Assembly (NCBI GenBank): GCA_030018455.1
Contig: JASEFU010000005.1
Coordinates: forward strand, 62,001-126,000
Reading direction: 5' to 3'
Source: Dehalococcoidia bacterium
Lineage (GTDB): Bacteria; Chloroflexota; Dehalococcoidia; DSTF01; JALHUB01
Length of the DNA: 64,000 nt
Shown one piece after another: positions 15,741 through 24,528 of the stretch. Both the position numbers and the translations under genes were made by a program. Under the pieces are notes generated by a model. That model saw nothing but the letters and a program-made list of their open reading frames with translations, was not told the origin of the DNA and did not search any database. How positions within the stretch are numbered: position 1 is the first letter of the stretch; each line of letters starts with the position of its first letter.

Positions 15741-16592
15741 ATGGCTCCTTCCGCACCGGGTGGAAAGGCCACGCGCGGACCCCGAAGGCGCCGCTTCTCG
15801 TGGCTGCCCGGAGCCCTTTTCCCCGTCGTCGCCGTCATCGCCGCCGTTGCCCTTGCGCTCTTTTTCGCCCGCAGCGAGGAGTCGACCTATCGGGCGGTCA
15901 TCGTCGACCAGCTTGCGCTCACGGAGCCGAACGCTGCTTTTGTCGCGAACGTCACGGGAATGCTCGAGCGCGCAGGCTACGAGGTCGACTACGTCCCCGG
16001 CGAAGAGGTAACGGTCGACTTCTACCGCGGGCTGCCGTCGCGGGGGTATGAGCTGTTGGTGCTGCGCGTCCACACGGCAAGGTTCGAGGAGGAGAGCCTG
16101 ACGATGCCCGACCCGGAGAAGAAGCAGGAGCTGCTGCAGACGTTCGGGCAGGACGTCTTCCTGTTCACCTCCGAGCCGTACGACCAGTCGAAGTACGCGC
16201 AGGAGCGGGAGCGGCGGCAGTTGTTCGCGGTGCGCTACCGGCAGGGCGGCGACGAGCGGTACTTCGGGGTGACGCCGCACTTCGTCCAGTCGACGATGCG
16301 CGGCGATTTCGGCGGCGCGACAATAGTGCTGATGGGCTGCGACGGCCTCCTGTTCGATAACACGCCGCGGGCGCTGGTGGAGCGGGGAGCGAAGGCGGTC
16401 ATCGGCTGGGACGGGCTGGTATCGGGGGCGCACACGGACGCGGCGGCGGAGGCGCTGCTGCGTCACTTGCTGGAGGGCGCAACACTGGGGCAGGCGGTGC
16501 AGAAGACGATGTCGGAAGTGGGGCGGGAGCCGGCGTACGGGAACTCGCTGCGCGTCTACCCGCAGGCCGCCGCCGTCGAGACCATTCGCTAG
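15741..16592 (+). CDS. Second membrane-anchored caspase-fold (CHAT/C25-like) protein
   Basis: 283 residues, clear paralogue of the protein at 8357 along its whole length. Basic N-terminus, one membrane segment (about 26-47), then AVIVDQLALTEPN, a strand ending in the candidate catalytic His (ELLVLRVH, His111), a strand ending in candidate Cys (IVLMGCDG, Cys200) and the CHAT-like end (LVERGAKAVIGWDGLVSGAHTD, LGQAVQKTMSEVG). Conservation of His and Cys in both copies supports a real active site. It follows the propeller gene closely. Whether it is a peptidase and what it cleaves are unknown. Confidence 0.6.
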   Translation: MAPSAPGGKATRGPRRRRFSWLPGALFPVVAVIAAVALALFFARSEESTYRAVIVDQLALTEPNAAFVANVTGMLERAGYEVDYVPGEEVTVDFYRGLPSRGYELLVLRVHTARFEEESLTMPDPEKKQELLQTFGQDVFLFTSEPYDQSKYAQERERRQLFAVRYRQGGDERYFGVTPHFVQSTMRGDFGGATIVLMGCDGLLFDNTPRALVERGAKAVIGWDGLVSGAHTDAAAEALLRHLLEGATLGQAVQKTMSEVGREPAYGNSLRVYPQAAAVETIR

Positions 16593-16631
16593 CGGTTCGC
16601 GGAATACGACCCCTGCATTTGCCCGTGGCCC

Positions 16632-16677
16632 CGGCGGGCAAGCCTGCTCGCCTGAGGCGGGATGCCCGCCCTATTAC
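16632..16677. repeat. REP-like palindrome, copy A
   Basis: GGCGGGCAAGCCTGCTCGCC followed by GAGGCGGGATGCCCGCCCTATTA. It lies between two convergent genes. It is one of four copies of the GGCGGGC..GCCCGCCCTA family in the window and may act as a terminator for either strand. Confidence 0.7.
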
Positions 16678-16686
16678 AGCGCGGTC

Positions 16687-19600
16687 CTATTCGGTGAGGC
16701 GTCGGTAGAGGGTGGGCAGGCGGTCGGGCAGGGCCTCGATGTCGCCCAGGACCTCGTAGTCGATCTCCTCGCACATCTGGCCCAGGTAGTCGTGTCCCTC
16801 CTTGTCCACCGTCAGACAGAACGGCACGATGCCCTTTCGCTTCGCCTCCAGCAGCGCCTGGTGCGTGTCGTGAATGGCGTACTCGCGCTCCGTGCGGTCG
16901 CGCCCGTAGCCGTGGTCCTGTGGCCGGCCGTCGGAGACGAGGAAGAGGATGCGAACCTTCGCCTCGTAGCCTTCCAGCTTCGACGTCGCGTGGCGGATCG
17001 CCGGCCCCATGCGCGTAGAGCGGATCGGCGCCACCTTATCGATGCGCGCGCGCACCTGCTCGGCGAGCGGCTCGTCGAGGTCCTTGAGCACGTAGAACTC
17101 GACGTTCTCGCGCCCGTAGCCGGAAAAGCCGTAAATGCCGTACGCGTCGCCTATCGCTTCGAGGGCGCTGATCAGGAGGACGATGCTCTCCTTTTCGAGG
17201 TCGATGATCCGTTTGGGCGGGCTGAGAATCGCTTGCGCCTTGCGCTGCGCCAGCCACTCGTAGTAGCGGCGGGGGTCGTCTCCGAAGTCCTCCTCGGCGT
17301 ACTTCTGCTTCCGCTTCTCGATCTCCTCGTCCGTCGAAGCGCTCATATCGAGCAGGAAGGCGACGGCGACCTGCCGCTCGATCTTGTTGCGACGCCAGTA
17401 GACCTTGTCGGTGAAGCTATGGCCCGTGCGCCGCTCCGTCAGGTAATCGATAACGAGGTCGATGTCGAAGTCCTCGCCGTCGTGGAGCCGCTTGATCTTG
17501 CGGAAGAGCTCGGGACGGAGCTGCTCGAACTGCTTGCGCGTTTTGGCGGCGAGTCCGCTGTAGCGCTGTAGCGTCTCTTCGTAGTACGTCTGCTCCCCCT
17601 CTTCGAGAGGACGCTGGAGCACGCGGCACCAGCGCGGCCTGTAGTCGGAGGCGCGGAAGTCCCACTCATCGTACCAAAAGACCTCCGGCTCGGCCGATGA
17701 TGTCTGCTCTTCCTCGACGACGCCGTCGACGGGCTGGCCGTCCTTCATCTCGAGCTTCTGATCGGGGATAGGGGTGCCCGCCTCCTTCTCGAGGTTGGTG
17801 AGGAAGAGGCCGACGGTCGACGACAGGTCGCCCTCGGCCATGGCGCCGATGCTTATTTCGACGCTCTTTTCGAGAAGCTCCTTCAGTTGCTCTGGAGTGA
17901 GCGGCGCCAGCCCTTCCGGCGCCTCGACGCCTTCCTGAAGGCGAAGCCGCATAAGGAGCTGGACGAGCTCCGGCTTGAAGTCGCCGCGGAACTCGACGGG
18001 CTGCGGGCTCTCGTACTCCTCTTCGGTGCCCGTGGGCAGCGGCGTGCCGGAGGCGTCCGCGCTGCCCTTCGGCTTCATGAGCATGAACTCCATGCTCTCT
18101 TCGTCCATGAGCTCCCAGTCCAACCCGTCGATGTCCTGGACGCTGAGGTTGGGCAGGCGGGATGTCAGCTCGTAGAGTCTGAGGGCCGCCTCAGCCGAGT
18201 CCTCGACGCGGGCCTGCGGTTGGCGGACGGCGTGCAGCAGGCGCAGCCCTTCGATCATAAACGCCTCGAGCGAGCGCGGCCAGAGCATCGTGTGGGCGCC
18301 GTCGATGCTGGCGCGGACCAGGTTTTCGAGGAACGCCTGGCGCAGCGGCAGGCCGGGCAGAGGAGGGCGGCGCGCCAGCTCGCGCTGCTGGACGAGACGC
18401 CAGGAGCGGCGTATTCCCGGGTACTCGCGCGTCAGCAGGAAATCGACGCGGGCGTCCTCCGTGATCGTGAACAGGTCGGCGGCAAGGCGGCGGTCCGGAA
18501 AGAGGTCGAAGAAGCGTTCCATATCGGTGAGCGGCGCGGTGTCCTTGGAGCGCTTCGTGGGCCGCCCGCTCTTCAGCCGCCGTCGTCGCGAGGAGAAGAT
18601 GTTCCCCCTGCGCTTGAAGTTGAAGAGGAAGCTGCCGAACTCGAGGTGGCCCGCCTGGTGGGTCGCGTACACCTTGTAGACGGCGAAGTTTTCTTTCTTG
18701 CTCTCGAACTCTTCGATGGTGGGAGGGAGATAGACCGCCGTCCCCTCGGTGGAAGGCAGCTCCGAGGCGACCCAGCCAATCCCTTTCTCGGCCAGCGAAC
18801 TCGAGGGATGGATACAGACGTTGGCTCCTGTCAGCGCCTTGCAGTAGAGGCGGAGGATGTCGCTCACGCGGGACAGGTCGACGCGATGAGAGAGGCGCTC
18901 GAGGACCTCCTCGCCCTTGCCCGACTGCAAGCGGAAGAACGCTTCGCCGCCTTCCCGGGTTTCGCGCAATATTCGGGTTCCCGCCGCGTGCCACTGGCCG
19001 AGGCTTTCGGCGTCGATGCGCGCGAGGACCTCCGGTCCGCTCTTCAGGAACTCCATGGCTGCGATCGGTGAACTGGCGGCGAGGTCTTCCGCCATGGAGA
19101 GGAGCCGCGGATGCTCGTGGCCCTCGACGCGGCCGAGCGCTGCTGCCGCCTCTGCGAATAGCTGGTACGAGCGCGGCCCGACGGCGTCGGCGACGCTTCC
19201 GGCGAGTTGCATGAAGCGCGCGCGATGAGCGGCCTCGACGTTCTTCACCAGATTCGGGCCGTTCTCGCAGTAGTTGCGCGCGTCCGCCCAGCTCGACCTG
19301 ACTATCGCGTGCGCGAGCTCGACGAACCCCTTCCTGTCGGCCGGTTCCAGTTCGGAGAAGAGGCGGGGCATCGCCTCCAGACAGCTCCCTGCGAGTTCAT
19401 AGGACCTCTCAGCGAGGATTTCGATGAGTCCCTGGACGTGCTGGAGCTCTGCCACCCTCACCGAATCGAGAAGTCGGGCAGTAATGGAGAAGAAAAGCGA
19501 AGCCAGAGAGACCGATTTCCAGTTTCCCTGGTAGAGACGGCGCCCCATGGCGGCCCAATGATCGAGTTCGGCGAGGGAGAGCCGGCCCGCGCACTCCGGC

Positions 19601-19920
19601 CCTGCCTGAAAGTAGGCGGCGGCGATAATAGAAGAGTGGTCTGCCAGCTCCCGCCCTATGCGGGTCCAGCGACGAAGAGCGTCGAACGGCACAATGCGGA
19701 TGACCTTCGGGCTGGCCCGAAAGTACTCGATGGCGGCTTCCCACGAGCGGAGCGACTGGCCGGCGAGGGCGATGCCTTCTTCGGCCCAGGTCCTGAGTTG
19801 CTCAGGGGAGAGGCGACCGGCCATCTCGCCGGCAGCCAAACGGATCTCTTTCGGCAGGCTCGCTGAGAAATCGGCGAGGCGTCTCTCGTACTCCCTTAGC
19901 TCCTGCTCCCTGTCGTCCAC
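16687..19920 (-). CDS. NorD/CbbO-like VWA-domain protein
   Basis: 1,077 residues from a GTG at 19920, chosen because the longer frame would run into the preceding cyclophilin gene. The N-terminal 380 residues are helical repeats of about 45 residues (AIEYFRASPKVI..., AAAYFQAGPE..., AMEFLKSGPEVL). A middle region has ATHQAGHLEFGSF, resembling the degenerate metal site seen in NorD proteins. The C-terminal von Willebrand A domain keeps the metal site (FLLDMSAST ... SDGRPQDHGYG). NorD and CbbO work with a MoxR-type ATPase (NorQ/CbbQ) to activate metalloenzymes; that ATPase is encoded three genes upstream here. Neither Rubisco nor nitric oxide reductase is nearby, so the client is unknown. Confidence 0.85.
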   Translation of the reverse strand: MDDREQELREYERRLADFSASLPKEIRLAAGEMAGRLSPEQLRTWAEEGIALAGQSLRSWEAAIEYFRASPKVIRIVPFDALRRWTRIGRELADHSSIIAAAYFQAGPECAGRLSLAELDHWAAMGRRLYQGNWKSVSLASLFFSITARLLDSVRVAELQHVQGLIEILAERSYELAGSCLEAMPRLFSELEPADRKGFVELAHAIVRSSWADARNYCENGPNLVKNVEAAHRARFMQLAGSVADAVGPRSYQLFAEAAAALGRVEGHEHPRLLSMAEDLAASSPIAAMEFLKSGPEVLARIDAESLGQWHAAGTRILRETREGGEAFFRLQSGKGEEVLERLSHRVDLSRVSDILRLYCKALTGANVCIHPSSSLAEKGIGWVASELPSTEGTAVYLPPTIEEFESKKENFAVYKVYATHQAGHLEFGSFLFNFKRRGNIFSSRRRRLKSGRPTKRSKDTAPLTDMERFFDLFPDRRLAADLFTITEDARVDFLLTREYPGIRRSWRLVQQRELARRPPLPGLPLRQAFLENLVRASIDGAHTMLWPRSLEAFMIEGLRLLHAVRQPQARVEDSAEAALRLYELTSRLPNLSVQDIDGLDWELMDEESMEFMLMKPKGSADASGTPLPTGTEEEYESPQPVEFRGDFKPELVQLLMRLRLQEGVEAPEGLAPLTPEQLKELLEKSVEISIGAMAEGDLSSTVGLFLTNLEKEAGTPIPDQKLEMKDGQPVDGVVEEEQTSSAEPEVFWYDEWDFRASDYRPRWCRVLQRPLEEGEQTYYEETLQRYSGLAAKTRKQFEQLRPELFRKIKRLHDGEDFDIDLVIDYLTERRTGHSFTDKVYWRRNKIERQVAVAFLLDMSASTDEEIEKRKQKYAEEDFGDDPRRYYEWLAQRKAQAILSPPKRIIDLEKESIVLLISALEAIGDAYGIYGFSGYGRENVEFYVLKDLDEPLAEQVRARIDKVAPIRSTRMGPAIRHATSKLEGYEAKVRILFLVSDGRPQDHGYGRDRTEREYAIHDTHQALLEAKRKGIVPFCLTVDKEGHDYLGQMCEEIDYEVLGDIEALPDRLPTLYRRLTE

Positions 19921-19954
19921 CGCTTCACCAGACCCCCGCGTTTGAGCGCCGCTG

Positions 19955-20719
19955 CTATTGCCCCTCCTGGATGACGATCTCCAGTATCTTGTCACCGGGG
20001 GTCGCATCCCGCTGAGGATTGTGGGGCGTCAACGACTCCAGGACGTCGAGTCCTGACGTTACCTCGCCGAAGATTGTATACTGGCCGTCGAGCTCAGGCG
20101 CTTCCTCGAACACGATGAAGAACTGACTTCCGCTCACCGGGGTGCCGCGGCCGCCACTCGACATACCGACGGTCCCTGCCAGGAACTTGCGGTCGCTGAG
20201 CTCCTCCGGTATGAAGTATCCCGGCCCGCCGCGGACCGGGTCGTAGAAACCGCGCTCGGAGGGGTCTCCCGCCTGCGCGAAGGGGTGCGGGATTCCCTCC
20301 GGCAGCGGCTTTTGTGCTACGCGGAAGAAGGTGAGGCCGTCGTAGAAGCCGGAGCAGGCAAGAAACACGAAGTTGTTGACGGTGTAGGGGGCGATATCCG
20401 GCAGGAGCTTGATGATGATGTCGCCCTTTTCCGTGCGTATGGTCGCGGAGTAGGAGAGGTTGGGGTCGATTATCATCGGGGGCATGCTTGACCACTGCCG
20501 CTGGTTGGTCTTCAGGCAGAGAGAGGCGAAATCGGCCGTCCTGGTGGGAATGGGGCCTTCAGGCGCGGGCACAGTGGCGAAGGGTGTGGCCCGAATCTGG
20601 GTGCCGCCTCCCGACTTCACTACAATCTTGTCGCTGTTGTCGCTGCCGCAGGCGGTCCACGCGAGGGTGGCAGTGAGCGCAACTGCGGCGAGTGTCGCGG
20701 GCGAGAGGAGTCTTCTCAT
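19955..20719 (-). CDS. Cyclophilin-type peptidyl-prolyl isomerase lipoprotein
   Basis: 254 residues. Signal peptide with lipobox LAWTAC, so lipid-anchored outside the membrane. The cyclophilin domain begins near residue 90 (ATIRTEKGDIIIKLLPDIAPYTVNNFVFLACSGFYDG) and includes F-R-V near the active site, GGRGTPVSGSQFFIVFEEAPELDGQYTIFGEVTSG. It is somewhat diverged (AQKPLPEGIP replaces part of the usual FHRV.PGF.IQGGD). It catalyses proline isomerisation in exported proteins. It is the second of two tandem paralogues, 59 bases after the first, and 34 bases before the NorD-like gene. Confidence 0.9.
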   Translation of the reverse strand: MRRLLSPATLAAVALTATLAWTACGSDNSDKIVVKSGGGTQIRATPFATVPAPEGPIPTRTADFASLCLKTNQRQWSSMPPMIIDPNLSYSATIRTEKGDIIIKLLPDIAPYTVNNFVFLACSGFYDGLTFFRVAQKPLPEGIPHPFAQAGDPSERGFYDPVRGGPGYFIPEELSDRKFLAGTVGMSSGGRGTPVSGSQFFIVFEEAPELDGQYTIFGEVTSGLDVLESLTPHNPQRDATPGDKILEIVIQEGQ

Positions 20720-20778
20720 TTCACCCTCCTCAATTTGAGAATAGCTCCCCCTGCATGAAAAACGCGCACAAAACGCGT

Positions 20779-21480
20779 CTATTTCTCTTCGACCGTTATC
20801 TCCAGCACCTTGTCGCCGGCGAACTGCGGGTTTTCCTCCGGGTTACGCGGGGTTATGCTTTCCACAACGTCCATGCCGGCGGTCACCTGTCCGAACACGG
20901 TGTAGCGTCCGTTCAGGCGCGGCTGCGGCTCCAGACAGATGAAGAACTGGCTGCCGTTGGTGTTCGGGCCGCGGTTGGCCATGCCCAGCGTGCCCTTCTC
21001 GAAGCCGCGGCTGCTTATCTCGTCCTGTATCACGTAGCCGGGGCCGCCGCCGCCCGTTCCCGTGGGGTCGCCGGTCTGGGCGACGAAGCCGGGCAACACA
21101 CGGTGGAAGGTGACGCCGTCGTAGAAGCCTTTGCAGGCGAGAAAGACGAAGTTGTTGACGGTGACGGGCGCCACATCCGGAAAGAGTTCGACCGTGATGT
21201 CGCCCTTCTCGGTCTTGATAACGGCGGTGTAGCTTTTCGCCGGGTCGATTATGGTCGGCGGCGGGGCGGTGAACTGCTTCTCGCCCGACTTCTGGCAAGC
21301 CTCGGCGAAGCTCATGACCCGCGTGGGCAGAGGTGCCGACGTGGGCTGCTCGGTTGCCGCTTGCGAAGGCGTATCTACGGGCTGCGACTGCCCGTCTCCG
21401 TCCTCGTCTCCGCAGGCCAGGATGGCGAGCGATACGATGGCGCCGCCGAGGACAAGCGCTCTGATTAAGGTGTGTTTCAT
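20779..21480 (-). CDS. Cyclophilin-type peptidyl-prolyl isomerase lipoprotein
   Basis: 233 residues from the ATG at 21480, where MKHTLIRAL starts a lipoprotein signal with lipobox LAILAC; the upstream extension lacks any signal and overlaps the previous gene. Cyclophilin domain from about residue 65: AVIKTEKGDITVELFPDVAPVTVNNFVFLA, then FHRVLPGFVAQTGDPTGTGGGGPGY, GTLGMANRGPNTNGSQFFICL and LNGRYTVFGQVTAGMDVV. The active-site residues of the family are retained, unlike in its downstream paralogue, so this copy is more likely fully active. It starts 11 bases after the CbbQ-like gene. Confidence 0.92.
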   Translation of the reverse strand: MKHTLIRALVLGGAIVSLAILACGDEDGDGQSQPVDTPSQAATEQPTSAPLPTRVMSFAEACQKSGEKQFTAPPPTIIDPAKSYTAVIKTEKGDITVELFPDVAPVTVNNFVFLACKGFYDGVTFHRVLPGFVAQTGDPTGTGGGGPGYVIQDEISSRGFEKGTLGMANRGPNTNGSQFFICLEPQPRLNGRYTVFGQVTAGMDVVESITPRNPEENPQFAGDKVLEITVEEK

Positions 21481-21491
21481 TCCCCGCTTCC

Positions 21492-22391
21492 TTACTCGAA
21501 TATGGACGAGACGACCTCTTCGATGCTGCGCTGCAATTCGATGTCGTCGGTCAGCGCCCACACGACCGCCGACTGGCAGGCCTGGAGGGGCTCGATGCCC
21601 CTGGCCATCAGCTTGCCCGCGTAGATGAGGAGCCGCGTGCTCACCCCTTCTGCCAGGCCGTGCTCCTTCAGGTTGCGCACCTTCTCGCCCAGCTTCGCGA
21701 GGTCGGCGGCGATGTCCTCCGATATTTGCGCCTCGTGGGCGATGATCTGCGTCTCCTGCTCGCGGCTCGGGTAACCGAACTCGATGGCGATGAAGCGCTG
21801 GCGGGTGCTGTGCTTGAGGTCTTTCAGCACGCTTTGGTAACCAGGGTTATACGATATGACGAGCAGAAATCCGGGCGCCGCCTCGACAATCTGTCCGCGC
21901 TTCTCGATGGGCAGGATGCGGCGGTGATCGGTCAGAGGGTGGATGAGGACGGTGGTGTCTTTGCGCGCCTCAACGACCTCGTCGAGGTAGCAAATCGCTC
22001 CCGCCTTGACTGCGCGCGTGAGGGGGCCGTCGATCCAGCGCGTCTCTTCGCCCTCGAGCAGATAGCGGCCGACGAGGTCGCTGGCGGTGAGGTCCTCGTG
22101 GCAGGCGACGGTGACGAGGGGAAGGCCGTGGACCTTCTCGTTCCGACCCGCGTTGGTGACGTCTTTGATGATGGTGAGCGGCCTTCCCAGCCTCCAGGCC
22201 ATGTACTCGATGAAGCGTGTCTTGCCAGAGCCGGTGGGGCCTTTGAGGAGGACGGGTATCTGCTGCTCGAAGGCGGCGGTGAAGAGAGGGACCTCGTCGT
22301 TGACGGGGAGATAATAGGGCTCCTCGAAGGCGTAGTACTCTTCGATGGCGTACTGGCGATAGTTCTGCTCTTCCACTCGTTGCTCGACCAC
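21492..22391 (-). CDS. CbbQ/NirQ/NorQ-family MoxR AAA+ ATPase
   Basis: 299 residues, GTG start two bases after the coaE stop. Walker A GPTGSGKT at about 52, Walker B with [11 protein letters not shown], sensor and arginine regions ([22 protein letters not shown]) and the CbbQ C-terminal helical domain. The start [34 protein letters not shown] is typical of the CbbQ/NirQ/GpvN group. These ATPases form rings and, with a VWA partner, remodel or load metal into client enzymes. The NorD-like partner is encoded downstream in the same operon, separated by two cyclophilin genes, an unusual interruption. Confidence 0.93.
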   Translation of the reverse strand: MVEQRVEEQNYRQYAIEEYYAFEEPYYLPVNDEVPLFTAAFEQQIPVLLKGPTGSGKTRFIEYMAWRLGRPLTIIKDVTNAGRNEKVHGLPLVTVACHEDLTASDLVGRYLLEGEETRWIDGPLTRAVKAGAICYLDEVVEARKDTTVLIHPLTDHRRILPIEKRGQIVEAAPGFLLVISYNPGYQSVLKDLKHSTRQRFIAIEFGYPSREQETQIIAHEAQISEDIAADLAKLGEKVRNLKEHGLAEGVSTRLLIYAGKLMARGIEPLQACQSAVVWALTDDIELQRSIEEVVSSIFE

Positions 22392-22393
22392 GA

Positions 22394-23020
22394 CTAAGTT
22401 ACCTCTTTGCGGCTACCCGCCCTTATCCGACGCTGCAGCTCCTGCCAGAGTTCCTCGACCCGCTGCTTGAGCTCCTCGATACTCCCGTTGTTCTCGATTA
22501 TCACGTCGGCGCGGCGCCGGCGCTCCTCGTTGCTGAGCTGCGAACGTATGCGCGCGTCGGCCTGCTCCGCCGACATCCCCTTCGTCTCCATCAGCCGCTG
22601 CCGGGTCACCCGCGGCGACGCGAGCACCACCCACACCTCGTCGGCGAGCGGCCGCCAGCCCGCCTCGATGAGTACGGCCGCTTCCAGAACGGCGACGGCG
22701 GTCCCGCGCGACCGCAGCGCTTCCAGATCCTGCGCCATCATCTTTGCCATCTCCGGCCAGACGATGGCGTTCAGGCGCTCACGCTGCCTCGGATCGGCGA
22801 ATACGCGCTGTCCCAGCTTCGCGCGGTCGATCTCACCGTTCTCGTCGAGTACCTCTCGGCCGAAACTGGCGACCACGCGTTCGTAGACGGGGGTGCCCTT
22901 GCGATAGGACCGGTGTCCCACCTCGTCGGCATTGACGAGGGCGGCGCCCTTTTCAGCGAGCATCCTGGCGACAAGGCTCTTGCCGCTGCCGATGCCGCCG
23001 GTAAGTCCGATTGTTATCAT
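22394..23020 (-). CDS. coaE: Dephospho-CoA kinase
   Basis: 208 residues, the usual length. N-terminal [11 protein letters not shown] (P-loop), NADEVGH, and the conserved region [23 protein letters not shown]. It phosphorylates dephospho-CoA in the last step of coenzyme A synthesis, in the cytoplasm. It is the first gene of the operon that continues with the CbbQ-like ATPase. A promoter lies about 64 bases upstream, and a terminator-like hairpin stands between that promoter and the start codon. The ribosome-binding site is weak (GGACGG). Confidence 0.95.
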   Translation of the reverse strand: MITIGLTGGIGSGKSLVARMLAEKGAALVNADEVGHRSYRKGTPVYERVVASFGREVLDENGEIDRAKLGQRVFADPRQRERLNAIVWPEMAKMMAQDLEALRSRGTAVAVLEAAVLIEAGWRPLADEVWVVLASPRVTRQRLMETKGMSAEQADARIRSQLSNEERRRRADVIIENNGSIEELKQRVEELWQELQRRIRAGSRKEVT

Positions 23021-23028
23021 GCCCGTCC

Positions 23029-23060
23029 AAAAAAGGCGCCCTTCTCGGGAAGGGCCCGCC
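23029..23060 (-). terminator. Terminator-like hairpin in the coaE leader
   Basis: On the minus strand GGCGGGCCCTT, loop CCCGAG, AAGGGCGCC, then six T, ending nine bases before the coaE start codon. No minus-strand gene lies upstream to be terminated, so it may attenuate the operon. Confidence 0.6.
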
Positions 23061-23083
23061 GACTCACCGGGTGCTTTACGGTA

Positions 23084-23113
23084 ATTCTAAGCGGACTTCC
23101 GATAGGCGGTCAA
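23084..23113 (-). promoter_or_regulatory. coaE operon promoter
   Basis: On the minus strand TTGACC, 18-base spacer, TAGAAT. The predicted start near 23077 gives a leader of about 57 bases containing the terminator-like hairpin. The rest of 23114-23448 has no gene. Confidence 0.6.
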
Positions 23114-23207
23114 GTTGGGGAGGGAGGGGGTGGCCTGTCTGCGGATAGGGACAGATAAGCAGATGCGAGGGGCAGCCGCCGCGATGGCGGTTCGATGATC
23201 CACGTAG

Positions 23208-23231
23208 CCGAGGCTTCCCAGCCTCGGCCGG
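23208..23231. repeat. Palindromic repeat CCGAGGCTTCCCAGCCTCGG
   Basis: Perfect eight-pair hairpin with TCCC loop. GGCTTCCCAGCCTCGGCCGG recurs with one change at 27928-27947, so it is a dispersed element. Confidence 0.6.
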
Positions 23232-23466
23232 TAACGGCCCCACCAAATTGAGGCGGCTGGCAAGCTTCGGAACGCGGTGGAGCCTGCAGCCGGTGCACGG
23301 GTGGGGAACGGATGCGAGGGGGCGCGTTCATGCCGTATCGCGCTGCGCTTCAATGGGGACAGGCTGATCAAGATGGCGGAAGTAGGGTAACATACTTGTA
23401 GGAGCGCGCTCCCGCGCTCGTCGAATAGATGGGTCCCTTTCGTCAAGAATGGAGGGCAACGAGCAG

Positions 23467-23661
23467 ATGACAGCGGAGGCGAGTCGAGAGGCGGTGGCGT
23501 TCGAGCCACACGATATCATGGAGCTGGCCCAGATTATCGTCGATCACGATGAGAAGGCCGCCTACGAGTTTCTGAAAGAGCGCGTCTACAAGCGGATTGT
23601 CTCCGCCCAGGCGATGCGTATAGAGCACGCTAAGCGGGGCCGTCATCTCGATCTGGACTGA
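23467..23661 (+). CDS. Small conserved-looking hypothetical protein
   Basis: 64 residues from the ATG at 23467, which follows GGAGGG by ten bases; an in-frame ATG at 23449 has no ribosome-binding site. Charged and helical: MELAQIIVDHDEKAAYEFLKE, then RVYKRIVSAQAMRIEHAKRG. No signal peptide, membrane segment or metal motif. It precedes the DUF364 gene by 59 bases in the same direction, suggesting a link. Function not recognised. Confidence 0.55.
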   Translation: MTAEASREAVAFEPHDIMELAQIIVDHDEKAAYEFLKERVYKRIVSAQAMRIEHAKRGRHLDLD

Positions 23662-23720
23662 GTGGTCTGAGCGCGGCAGCGGAAGGGGTCGCGCGCCCTC
23701 TGCTGCCTGGCCGTGAAGCT

Positions 23721-24437
23721 GTGGCTATACTTGCGGAAATCATCGAGACGCTGACCTCCGACGCCGCCGTGCGCGAGTTGCGCGCTGGCCCCTACTGGGT
23801 CGCCGTTTGGAGCCGCTACTGCGGCCTCGCCTCCACGCTTGCCGACCCTACTCGAATAGATGTCGAAAAGCTCGAACTCGCGTCCGCGCGGTCGCTCGCC
23901 CAGATGGCAGTCTCGCCCGTGTGGAAGGAGGCCGGCATCGGCATCGCGGCGATAAACTCGCTGCTGGAGGTCGATGAGACGCGTTGCCGGGACCTGAACG
24001 CGCGCGACCTGCTTATGGAGCGGGGCGCCGGGAAGAGGGTGGCGCTGGTGGGGCACTTCCCGTTCGTTCCCCAGCTCCGCGATGCCGTCGGCGAGCTTTC
24101 AGTGCTGGAGCTGCAGCCGCGGCCGGGCGATCTACCGGCATCGGAGGCCCCGCGCGTAGTCCCGGAAGCGGACGTTGTCGCCATCACCGGGACGGCTCTG
24201 GTGAACGGGACGATGGAAGACCTTCTCGGCTACTGCCGCCCGCAGAGCCTGGTGGTGCTGCTGGGACCAACGGTGCCCCTCTCGCCGGTGCTGTTCGACT
24301 ACGGCGTGGACGTGATATGCGGTACGCGTGTCATCGATCCGCCAGCCATTCTCGCGCAGGTGGAGGCGGGCAGGAGTTACCGCGAGATGACCGGCGTGCG
24401 CATGCTGGCGATGCAGCGCGACGCGCAGGCGGGCTGA
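23721..24437 (+). CDS. DUF364-family protein (putative metal-chelate related)
   Basis: 238 residues, GTG start. The C-terminal half matches the DUF364 pattern: KRVALVGHFPFV, LRDAVGELSVLELQPRPGDLP, PEADVVAITGTALVNGTMEDLL, VVLLGPTVPLSP.LFDYGVDVICGTRVIDP. The N-terminal part matches the companion domain DUF4213 (ASTLADP, ASINSLLE-like AAINSLLEVDE). Members are Rossmann-like proteins proposed to handle metals or metal cofactors; no reaction is established. The preceding 64-residue protein may be a partner. Cytoplasmic. Confidence 0.8.
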   Translation: MAILAEIIETLTSDAAVRELRAGPYWVAVWSRYCGLASTLADPTRIDVEKLELASARSLAQMAVSPVWKEAGIGIAAINSLLEVDETRCRDLNARDLLMERGAGKRVALVGHFPFVPQLRDAVGELSVLELQPRPGDLPASEAPRVVPEADVVAITGTALVNGTMEDLLGYCRPQSLVVLLGPTVPLSPVLFDYGVDVICGTRVIDPPAILAQVEAGRSYREMTGVRMLAMQRDAQAG

Positions 24438-24528
24438 AGCCGGCTGCGCTCCCAAAGTCCCTATGTCTCAGAAGCTGTTGTTGCCGATAATTCCCTAGGG
24501 GACGCGGATTGCTGTCTCGGGGTGAACT

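Noticed and set aside
14127-16466. 779-residue open frame on the minus strand
   Set aside because: It lies opposite the propeller and caspase-fold genes, has Arg/Val/Gly-rich composition typical of an antisense GC-rich frame and no domain motifs.
16687-22391. Rubisco activation or denitrification locus
   Set aside because: CbbQ/NorD-like genes are present but no Rubisco or nitric oxide reductase gene lies in the window, so the client was left open.
24438-24528. Possible tRNA between the DUF364 and GAF genes
   Set aside because: The 91-base gap cannot be folded into a cloverleaf and lacks a T-loop sequence.
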